From: CBDVAK01 sp965371945
GTDB lineage: Bacteria; Pseudomonadota; Gammaproteobacteria; Competibacterales; JAHEDQ01
Direction: 5' to 3'
Assembly: GCA_965371945.1 (NCBI GenBank)
Contig: CBDVAK010000043.1
Span: 1-16,483 of the forward strand
DNA length: 16,483 bases
Of this stretch, positions 7,543 through 13,475 are shown in pieces. Made by a program: the position numbers and the translations under genes. The notes beneath the pieces are model-generated. The model worked only from the letters and a program-made list of their open reading frames with translations. It ran no database searches and was not told the DNA's origin. The first letter of the stretch is position 1, and every line of letters starts with the position of its first letter.

Positions 7543-8246
7543 ACCAGACCGGAAAGCGGCGCTCGGCCGACCTCGAGCGAGAACTCGCAGACTATCTTCG
7601 CGACCATCCGGGTTTCTTCGCGGACCACCCCGAACTGCTCTCGGTGTTGACCGTCCCCCATGCCAGCGGTCGCGCAACCTCTTTGATCGAACGCCAATTG
7701 GCGGTGCTCAGAGAGCAGAACCGTGATATGGACAGGCGCTTGCACGAACTGGTCGCGGTGGCCAGTGAGAACGACCGGCTGGCAGCACGTATGCATCGGT
7801 TCGCGGTGAGCGTGGTGGAAGCAACCGGTCTGGACCGATCGATCGCCGCCATCCGCCAGTCATTGCAGCACGACTTCGAAACCAACGTCGTGGTGATCAA
7901 GGTAGGTGCCAGACCCGGTGCCCAGGATGACCCCCAGGCCCGTAGCAGCGAGTTTGTGGGTCCCGACGACCCCGGACTGCTGTTGTTCGATGATTTTTTC
8001 AAGATCGGCAAGCCCAGATGCGGTCGTATCCAGCTAGCCCAAAGCCAATATCTGTTCGGTGATCGTGGCAACGAGATCGAATCGGTGGCGCTGATACCGT
8101 TGAAGAACCCCGACTGGCGAGGTCTGCTGGCCTTGGGCGACCGCGAACCGGACCGGTTTCAACCCGGTATGGGCACCTTGTTTCTGAGCCGCATGGGTGA
8201 GCTGATCAGCGCGGCGCTGGAACGCTATCTCCATGTCGGCCGGTAA
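7539..8246 (+). CDS. DUF484 family protein
   Basis: A 235-residue soluble protein of the DUF484 (YigA-like) family. It is recognised by the N-terminal signature VxxYLRDHPGFFxxHPELL (here DYLRDHPGFFADHPELLSVLTVPH at about 18-41), then SLIERQLAVLREQNRDMDRRLHELVAVASEND, probably a coiled coil at about 50-82. The rest is a GAF-like domain ending in FLSRMGELISAALERYL. No biochemical function is established for the family to my knowledge. Its constant position between dapF and xerC in gammaproteobacteria is the main clue. The start overlaps the dapF stop by four bases and its end overlaps xerC by fourteen, so all three are translated from one message. Confidence 0.92.
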   Translation: MNQTGKRRSADLERELADYLRDHPGFFADHPELLSVLTVPHASGRATSLIERQLAVLREQNRDMDRRLHELVAVASENDRLAARMHRFAVSVVEATGLDRSIAAIRQSLQHDFETNVVVIKVGARPGAQDDPQARSSEFVGPDDPGLLLFDDFFKIGKPRCGRIQLAQSQYLFGDRGNEIESVALIPLKNPDWRGLLALGDREPDRFQPGMGTLFLSRMGELISAALERYLHVGR

Positions 8247-9153
8247 CGCTGAATCCGCGCTGCGATCCGATATCAGCAGCTTCCTGGCGCATCTTCGGGA
8301 CGAAAGACGCCTGTCCGACAGGACTGTTGAGGGCTATCGACGCGATCTGCTGCAGTTCGCGGACGCATGCCACCGCCAGCACCTCGGGCGATTCGCACAA
8401 GTCGGTGCAGCCACGGTGCGTGGATACGTGGCCGAGCGCCATCGGTGCGGGCTGGGTGGCCGCAGCCTGCAACGGCATCTGTCCGCGATCCGCGGCCTCT
8501 ACGAATACCTGCTGCGGGAAGCACGCGTCGAGCGCAACCCCGCGCGCGGAATCCGGGCACCGCGCAGTGCCCGGCGACTGCCACCAACCATGGACCCTGA
8601 ACTCACCTCGAGGGCACTCGATCAAAATGCCGGGGGCCCGCTCGAGCTTCGCGATCGAACCATGCTCGAGTTGTTCTATTCCTCGGGGTTGCGACTGGCG
8701 GAACTGGTGTCGCTCGACATCCTTGATCTGGATCTGCTCGAGGCCACCGCGCGGGTGACCGGCAAGGGGGCCAAGACCCGGCTGGCGCCAGTCGGGCGCA
8801 AAGCGCTGGCGGCCTTGCAGGAATGGCTGACTGTGCGCCCGACGATGGCCGCGAAGGATTGCAAAGCCCTGTTCGTCAGCCGCAGAGGGCAGCGGTTGAG
8901 CGCTCGCGCGGTACAGTCCAGACTGCAGCGCTGGGCCAGAGCCAAGGGTCTGGATGTCCCGCTGCATCCGCACTTGCTACGACATTCGTTCGCGACCCAC
9001 CTGCTGGAAGCGTGCGGAGACCTGCGGGCGGTCCAGGAACTGCTGGGTCACGCCAACATCAGCACCACCCAGGTTTACACGCACCTGGATTTCCAGCATC
9101 TGGCACGGATCTATGACGATGCGCATCCACGGGCTCGCAAGAACAAGCCATAG
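8233..9153 (+). CDS. xerC: Tyrosine recombinase XerC
   Basis: Site-specific recombinase that, with XerD, resolves chromosome dimers at dif during division. The 306-residue protein has the SAM-like core-binding domain at about 8-95 (LAHLRDERRLSDRTVEGYRRDL) and the catalytic domain from about 120. All catalytic residues are seen: R154 in SSGLRLAE, K178 in TGKGAKTR, H247 and R250 in HLLRHSFATHLL, H273 in LGHANISTTQ, and the nucleophile Y282 in VYTHLDF. The choice of XerC over XerD rests on the dapF-DUF484-xerC gene order and on the sequence. No dif site is apparent in the window. It converges with engB; a 6-bp inverted repeat TGACTG/CAGTCA overlaps the region between the two stops but lacks a T-run. 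Confidence 0.94.
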   Translation: MSAGNAESALRSDISSFLAHLRDERRLSDRTVEGYRRDLLQFADACHRQHLGRFAQVGAATVRGYVAERHRCGLGGRSLQRHLSAIRGLYEYLLREARVERNPARGIRAPRSARRLPPTMDPELTSRALDQNAGGPLELRDRTMLELFYSSGLRLAELVSLDILDLDLLEATARVTGKGAKTRLAPVGRKALAALQEWLTVRPTMAAKDCKALFVSRRGQRLSARAVQSRLQRWARAKGLDVPLHPHLLRHSFATHLLEACGDLRAVQELLGHANISTTQVYTHLDFQHLARIYDDAHPRARKNKP

Positions 9154-9175
9154 AGATGACTGCTTAGATCGCCAG

Positions 9176-9799
9176 TCAGGGGTGAGCCGAATAGTCGCTT
9201 GCCGACAGCCATGCTTCCAATACCGCCATCACCTCGGCGAGCCCGAGCCCCCGTGGCGCCGAAAACAGCTGTACCGTGGCTTCACCACCCTGCTGCGACA
9301 GATCCCGGACGACCTGCTGCAAGACCGCTGCGGCCTTGCCGCGACTGATCTTGTCCGCCTTGGTGAGCAGAATGTGTACGGGTAGCACCCGGGAACGACT
9401 CCACGCCAGCATCTGACGATCAAGATCGGTAAGGGGGTGGCGCACGTCCATCAGCAGAATCAGTCCTCTGAGCGCCAGTCTTGCCGAAAGATAGTCGCGC
9501 AGCGTGTGCCCCCAATGCCGACGCAGCGAGTCCGGAACTTTGGCGTAACCGTATCCCGGTAGATCGACGAGACGGTGCTCATCATCGATGTCGAAAAAGT
9601 TGATCAGCTGGGTACGTCCTGGCGTTTTCGAAGTACGAGCCAGCATGCGACGGCCCGTGATCGCGTTGAGGGCACTGGACTTGCCAGCATTCGACCTGCC
9701 CGCGAAAGCGACCTCGGCACCCTGGTCCGCGGGCAGATCGGAGAGTTTGTAAGCACTGCTCAAGAAACGCGTGTCGCGCAACTGGTCTTGTGTAAACAT
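9176..9799 (-). CDS. engB: Ribosome biogenesis GTP-binding protein YsxC/EngB
   Basis: Small essential GTPase needed for 50S subunit assembly (E. coli YihA). The 207-residue reading from ATG 9799 matches the family length (about 195-215). G1 is GRSNAGKSS at about 34-42, G2 is the T of KTPGRTQ at about 59, G3 is DLPG at 79-82 within VDLPGYGYAKVP, and G4 is TKAD at about 146-149. The G5 region is FSAPRG. ATG 9799 has a weak AGG upstream and aligns with FTQDQLRDTRFLSSA. ATG 9814 adds five residues, and the frame is open to 9943, but the extra N-terminus has no family resemblance. It is transcribed divergently from cytochrome c4. Confidence 0.95.
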   Translation of the reverse strand: MFTQDQLRDTRFLSSAYKLSDLPADQGAEVAFAGRSNAGKSSALNAITGRRMLARTSKTPGRTQLINFFDIDDEHRLVDLPGYGYAKVPDSLRRHWGHTLRDYLSARLALRGLILLMDVRHPLTDLDRQMLAWSRSRVLPVHILLTKADKISRGKAAAVLQQVVRDLSQQGGEATVQLFSAPRGLGLAEVMAVLEAWLSASDYSAHP

Positions 9800-9838
9800 G
9801 CTGCCTGCTACCATGATGATAAGGATGAACAGCGCGCG

Positions 9839-9867
9839 TTGATCGACACTATCGAAGCTGGTATAAC
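9839..9867 (+). promoter_or_regulatory. Sigma70-type promoter for cytochrome c4
   Basis: TTGATC (9839-9844) and TATAAC (9862-9867) are separated by exactly 17 bases. They match the consensus at four and five of six positions. Transcription would begin near 9874, about 73 bases before the cytochrome c4 start, inside the 147-bp divergent gap with engB. Confidence 0.55.
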
Positions 9868-9946
9868 CCACCGCTCGCATCTGCGGTCCCGCAACCCGCA
9901 TGACCCGACGCAGGGCCGGTTCGCATGGTACAGGAGTCCTCACGGG

Positions 9947-10552
9947 ATGAATAAGATCTTCCTAGCCGCGGCACTCGCGCTGTACGCAAGTGCCCTGCCG
10001 GTACTGGCTGGTGACGCTGTAGCCGGGCAGCAAAAGGCTGCCGTTTGTGCTGCCTGCCATGGCGCCGACGGCAATAGCACTGACCCGCAATACCCGAATT
10101 TAGCGGGCCAAAGTGCCCGTTACCTGGGCAAACAGTTACGTGATTTCAGGGACCAGATCCGCGTCAACGCCCTGATGCAGGGTTTGGCGGCGCCGCTGTC
10201 CGACCAGGATATCGAGGACTTGTCAGACTACTACGCCAGCCTGCCGCTGGCCGGGGGCGCCGCGGACCCGGAACTTGTCGACGCCGGTCAGGCTCTATAC
10301 AGAGGGGGTGACCCCAGTCGCGATATCCCGGCCTGCACAGCCTGCCACGGCCCGACCGGCAAGGGTATTCCCGATGCCAGCTACCCGGCATTGGGTGGCC
10401 AGCACGCGGACTATACGGCGGCGCAATTACAGGCGTTTCGCTCCATGGAACGCAGCAACGATGCCCAGCGGGTAATGCGTGGCGTGGTCACCAGGATGAC
10501 TGACGCTGACATACGCGCCGTCGCGTCCTACGTGCAGGGCTTACAGGAGTAG
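9947..10552 (+). CDS. Cytochrome c4 (di-haem)
   Basis: Periplasmic di-haem electron carrier, 201 residues. A Sec signal peptide (MNKIFLAAALALYASALPVLA) probably ends after residue 21. Two homologous cytochrome c domains follow. Haem site one is CAACH (C34, C37, H38) with likely Met ligand M77 in LMQGLAAPLSDQDI. Haem site two is CTACH (C130, C133, H134) with likely Met ligand M177 in VMRGVVTRMTDADI. This arrangement is typical of cytochrome c4, which feeds terminal oxidases. ATG 9947 is preceded by AGGAG at ten bases. dsbA follows on the same strand after 125 bases; engB, cytochrome c4 and dsbA together form a combination known from pseudomonads. Confidence 0.94.
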   Translation: MNKIFLAAALALYASALPVLAGDAVAGQQKAAVCAACHGADGNSTDPQYPNLAGQSARYLGKQLRDFRDQIRVNALMQGLAAPLSDQDIEDLSDYYASLPLAGGAADPELVDAGQALYRGGDPSRDIPACTACHGPTGKGIPDASYPALGGQHADYTAAQLQAFRSMERSNDAQRVMRGVVTRMTDADIRAVASYVQGLQE

Positions 10553-10677
10553 ACCTCGCACACGCTAGGAGGCTGTCCGACGCCGGTAGGGTGCTCGCAT
10601 TCGCTCGGGCCCTGACTACCAGTATTGCTGTAGCTGTCACTGGCGCCCTTGACCCTTCTGAACACCGGGGAAAACGC

Positions 10678-11319
10678 ATGATAAGTCGATGGTTGCTGCT
10701 GGCGTTGCTGTTGCCGATTACGTTCGCCGGGTTCGCCGATGAAGGCCTGTTTCTCGAAGGCGCAGACTACAAAGTGCTGGACCGTCCACTACCGCGCAGC
10801 GCTACGGGAACCGATACGATCGAGGTGCTGGAGTTTTTCTGGTACGGCTGCCCGCACTGCTATCGCCTGGAACCCTACGTCGAGAACTGGCTGGAAACCG
10901 GCAAGCCCGAGAACGCCGAGTACGTGCCGGTGGCCGCGGTGCTCAACCCCAGCTGGGTCACACACGCGCAGGCCTACTACACCGCCAAAGCGCTTGGCGT
11001 CACCGACCGGATCCACCGGAATCTGTTCGATGCCATCCACGCCGAAGGCAAACGACTCAGCGACCGCCAGTCACTGGCCGAATTCTTTGCAGAACAGGGT
11101 GTTTCACAACAGGATTTCGACAAAGCCTGGGATTCCTTCCAGGTCAAATCCGCGCTACAGAAATCCGCCTTTCTGGCCGATCGTGGCAACATCAGGGCGG
11201 TGCCGGCCATAGTGGTGGCTGGCAAGTACGAAACCAGTGTGACCCTGGCCGGGGGTCCGCAAGAACTGTTCGAGGTCATCGACTATCTGGTCGCGCGGGA
11301 GATCGCGGCGCAACCCTGA
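10678..11319 (+). CDS. dsbA: Periplasmic thiol:disulfide interchange protein DsbA
   Basis: Introduces disulfide bonds into exported proteins. The 213-residue precursor has a signal peptide with a hydrophobic core (WLLLALLLPITFAGFA), with likely cleavage before DEG at about residue 21. The thioredoxin fold carries the active site FFWYGCPHCYRLEP with the CPHC pair at 58 and 61, the standard DsbA dipeptide. The conserved cis-proline loop AVPAIVV has P176. The helical insert lies between (NPSWVTHAQAYYTAKALG). ATG 10678 has a GGGGAAAA run just upstream. The frame is open to GTG 10591, but the signal peptide fixes the start. The phosphatase-family gene follows after 30 bases, so the two are co-transcribed. 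Confidence 0.95.
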   Translation: MISRWLLLALLLPITFAGFADEGLFLEGADYKVLDRPLPRSATGTDTIEVLEFFWYGCPHCYRLEPYVENWLETGKPENAEYVPVAAVLNPSWVTHAQAYYTAKALGVTDRIHRNLFDAIHAEGKRLSDRQSLAEFFAEQGVSQQDFDKAWDSFQVKSALQKSAFLADRGNIRAVPAIVVAGKYETSVTLAGGPQELFEVIDYLVAREIAAQP

Positions 11320-11349
11320 CCATACGCTCAAGCGACCAGAACCAGAATC

Positions 11350-12165
11350 ATGTCAAACGATCAGGCGGCTCATCGGATACGCCTGCTGAGTTACAATATC
11401 CAGTCCGGACTAACCACCCAGCGCTATTCACACTACGTCACCAAAGTCTGGAAACACATCGTGCCGGTGCCTTCGCGAATGCACAATCTCGATGGTATCG
11501 CCAAGCTGATCGCTGACTATGACATAGTCGGACTTCAGGAAGTGGATGTCGGCAGTCTGCGCAGCGGTTTCGTGGATCAGGCCCACTACCTGGCCGACCG
11601 TGCCCGATTCGATCATTTCTGCGAACAGACCAACCGCCAGATTGGCCGCATTACGCGTCACAGCAACGTCTTGTTGAGCCGCTACAAACCTCACCGCTTT
11701 GATGACTACAAGCTGCCCGGCGCCATCAAGGGCCGCGGCGCTTTAATGGCCAGTTTTGGCCCGGGCAACCCGGACGACACCCTCTTTCTGTATGTCGTTC
11801 ACCTGGCCCTGAGCGGCCCGGCTCGCAGACAGCAGATGAGCTATCTGGCCAAACGCACTCGTGACCAGCGCCATGTTATCCTGATGGGAGATTTGAACTG
11901 TTCCTCACAGAGCAAGGAATTGCGCTGGTTCGAGGATCTGGCGGGGCTGGCGGAACCCGACACCAACCTGCTTACCTTTCCGAGCTGGAAGCCGGTTCGT
12001 CAGCTCGACCACATCCTGATCTCCGACAGCCTGCGGGTGCGGGCCATGGCTGCCGTGGACTACAGTTTCTCGGACCATCTGCCGGTCGAAATCGAACTCG
12101 AGGTTCCCGCCTGCATCCGTTTGGAAAAAGCACCACCCACGACCACGCCAAGCCGCTCTGTCTAG
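11350..12165 (+). CDS. Endonuclease/exonuclease/phosphatase family protein
   Basis: A 271-residue hydrolase of the EEP superfamily (metal-dependent phosphodiesterases such as exonuclease III, DNase I and inositol phosphatases). All fold motifs are seen: LLSYNIQSG with N16, GLQEVD with the metal-binding E64, VVHLAL with H151, LMGDLNC with D181 and N183, LDHILIS around D220, and SDHLPVEIE with D242/H243. No signal peptide or membrane helix is seen, so it is probably cytosolic. The substrate cannot be told from sequence. A homologue lies next to dsbA in pseudomonads, so the linkage is old. No strong Shine-Dalgarno precedes ATG 11350. It is the last gene before the non-coding region, and no terminator follows its stop directly. 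Confidence 0.88.
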   Translation: MSNDQAAHRIRLLSYNIQSGLTTQRYSHYVTKVWKHIVPVPSRMHNLDGIAKLIADYDIVGLQEVDVGSLRSGFVDQAHYLADRARFDHFCEQTNRQIGRITRHSNVLLSRYKPHRFDDYKLPGAIKGRGALMASFGPGNPDDTLFLYVVHLALSGPARRQQMSYLAKRTRDQRHVILMGDLNCSSQSKELRWFEDLAGLAEPDTNLLTFPSWKPVRQLDHILISDSLRVRAMAAVDYSFSDHLPVEIELEVPACIRLEKAPPTTTPSRSV

Positions 12166-12267
12166 CCCGCTCCGGGAACCGGTGCCAACGTCGGATTTCC
12201 TTACAACAGCTCTTCCCAGCATCACAGATCCAATTCTAACTCACTGATTACATAGTGTTATTTGTGT

Positions 12268-12283
12268 TGGCATCGCTATTGCT
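12268..12283 (+). promoter_or_regulatory. Putative sigma54 (RpoN) promoter
   Basis: TGGCAT-CGCTA-TTGCT matches the RpoN consensus TGGCAC-N5-TTGCW at all but one position. GG (12269-12270) and GC (12281-12282) have the canonical ten-base separation. The surrounding DNA is AT-rich for this genome. The predicted start is near 12294. An inverted repeat CACT-N8-AGTG (12242-12257) lies just upstream. No recognisable activator site was identified. Confidence 0.6.
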
Positions 12284-12293
12284 CTGTTTCAGC

Positions 12294-12407
12294 TACCGGG
12301 TTTCTCCTGCCCGTGAAAGGCTTTCAGCGAGTTGCAAGGAAGCACTCGGATAATAACAATAAGTATCACCAGCACACTGGCCCCGCACTATGCGGGGTCT
12401 TTTTTTT
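12294..12407 (+). ncRNA. Putative sigma54-dependent small RNA (about 114 nt)
   Basis: The unit is defined by a good RpoN promoter upstream and a strong intrinsic terminator at its end; no credible ORF lies between. Visible structure: a small hairpin CGGG/CCCG (12297-12300 with 12310-12313) whose loop holds TTTCTCCTG; a second hairpin CGAGT/ACTCG plus GC/GC (12328-12348, one bulged T) that presents AAGGAA as a six-base loop; a single-stranded AATAACAATAA tract (12351-12361); and the terminator stem. GGA in a loop is the classic CsrA/RsmA binding context, and AAnAAnAA tracts are the kind bound by Hfq/Crc in pseudomonads. I do not recognise it as any named RNA. Transcription is inferred only from the signals. 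Confidence 0.5.
12381..12407 (+). terminator. Rho-independent terminator
   Basis: CCCCGC (12381-12386) pairs with GCGGGG (12392-12397) across the five-base loop ACTAT. The tract TCTTTTTTTT follows (12398-12407). The stem is GC-only and the T-run lies only on the plus-strand side, so it terminates plus-strand transcription, either of the putative small RNA or of read-through from the upstream operon. Confidence 0.9.
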
Positions 12408-12467
12408 GTGGCGGCGGTGAAGGCGATTTCCGCCAATTGCGCTGAGGGCTCGTCCTCAGGGAAGATA

Positions 12468-12544
<77 letters not shown>

Positions 12545-12556
12545 GTGGGGCAAAAA

Positions 12557-12585
12557 AGGATAGCGCGATTGGCCGCTATCGTCCA
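12557..12585 (-). promoter_or_regulatory. Probable promoter of tRNA-Arg
   Basis: Read on the minus strand, TGGACG (12585-12580) and TATCCT (12562-12557) are 17 bases apart, each four of six matches to sigma70 hexamers. The start would fall near 12551, a few bases before the mature tRNA. A GC-rich GCCCCACGCG discriminator region resembles growth-rate-controlled stable RNA promoters. Confidence 0.45.
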
Positions 12586-12598
12586 CGACCGCGGAACA

Positions 12599-12762
12599 AT
12601 ACCCACGGCACACCGGTTTTCGGCTTCCATCACACGCGCCTTGACGCGGATGGCTGCGTTGGAAATGCTTGCTGTAGTGCGGCTGCAGCGGCGCATTTCC
12701 GCCTTGCCCTCCACGCCAATGCACACACGCTCAAAACCGAAAACCGGTATGCCGCGAGTATA
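12599..12762. mobile_element. MITE-like element with 24-bp terminal inverted repeats (copy 2)
   Basis: The ends are imperfect inverted repeats: 12600-12623 (TACCCACGGCACACCGG then TTTTCGG) and 12737-12760 (CCGAAAACCGG then TATGCCGCGAGTA), 21 of 24 positions matching. Both ends begin and end with TA. The interior 12599-12713, reverse-complemented, matches 1-115 at about 93%. The middle can form a long imperfect hairpin, GGAAATGC (12661-12668) with GCATTTCC (12693-12700) enclosing GCTGTAG/CTGCAGC. It encodes no transposase. It sits between the tRNA-Arg promoter and the cytochrome c5 gene. I infer a non-autonomous mobile repeat; the family is unknown to me. Confidence 0.7.
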
Positions 12763-12887
12763 TTGACCTGACGGATGTGCCGTGCGGCCACAGTGCCGGT
12801 ATACTGAGCCGGTATCTCCGCGACCTGGGGGGCTTCCACGGCCGCCGCGGGCTCCTGTTGTGACAGCCAGTTTGACGAGGTGGGAAA

Positions 12888-13421
12888 GTGAAACAGAAAG
12901 ACAGATCCTTCCTAATGGTCTTTGCGGCCATCCTGGGGGGGTTGGTATTGTTGTCGGGTGCCGTGCTGTTGATTGCACAGCTCGTGGGCACCATGGCGGA
13001 ATACCAAGCCAAGAGCGAAGTAGGCATGAAAGCGGCGATTGCCGAGCGCCTGCAACCCGTGGGCAACGTAGTCATTGCCGGCGAGGAGGACGCAGCCAGT
13101 GCCGAGGGCACGGCACCGGCAGTGCTGGCCGACAGCGGCATCGATACCGGCGCAGTCGAACCGGAAACAGCTTCCGAATCACCGGACGCCAAGGCGCTCT
13201 ATGCCCAGAGTTGTATGGCCTGTCACGACACCGGTGCGGCCGGCGCTCCCAAAGTCGGCGATCAGGCGGCTTGGGTGGAACGCATTGCCCAGGGCCAGGA
13301 CACGCTGATCAAGCACGCGCTGGAAGGATTCAACGCGATGCCACCCAAAGGAGGCGCGGCGCAGCTTGGCGATGCCGAGATTACCGCCATAGTCGAATAT
13401 ATGGTCACCGGTTCTCAATAG
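12888..13421 (+). CDS. Membrane-anchored cytochrome c5 family protein
   Basis: A mono-haem c-type cytochrome of 177 residues. The N-terminal hydrophobic helix at about 9-35 follows a basic MKQKDR start and should anchor the protein in the inner membrane, periplasmic side out. An acidic, Ala-rich linker of about 60 residues follows. The haem domain begins near residue 98 (SPDAKALYAQSCMACHDTG): CMACH gives C109, C112, H113, and M151 in FNAMPPKGG is the sixth ligand, the pattern of cytochrome c5. It probably carries electrons to a terminal oxidase. The start is GTG 12888, with an unusually good GAGGTGGG eight bases upstream. Proximity to rep is also seen in pseudomonads. It converges with rep, and no clear terminator lies between. 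Confidence 0.92.
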   Translation: MKQKDRSFLMVFAAILGGLVLLSGAVLLIAQLVGTMAEYQAKSEVGMKAAIAERLQPVGNVVIAGEEDAASAEGTAPAVLADSGIDTGAVEPETASESPDAKALYAQSCMACHDTGAAGAPKVGDQAAWVERIAQGQDTLIKHALEGFNAMPPKGGAAQLGDAEITAIVEYMVTGSQ

Positions 13422-13475
13422 CGGCGCACGCGAGGCCAGACTCCGATTCAGGGAAGAGTCCTCCGCGCCTGGCGA

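Noticed and set aside
9157..9178. Bidirectional terminator between xerC and engB
   Set aside because: TGACTG/CAGTCA is only six base pairs with a ten-base loop and no T-run on either side.
10567..10572. Orphan AGGAGG upstream of dsbA
   Set aside because: No start codon lies at a usable distance downstream, and dsbA starts over 100 bases later.
12313..12420. Small ORF (GTG start) through the putative small RNA
   Set aside because: About 35 codons without a ribosome site, and it would read through the terminator T-run; unlikely to be coding.
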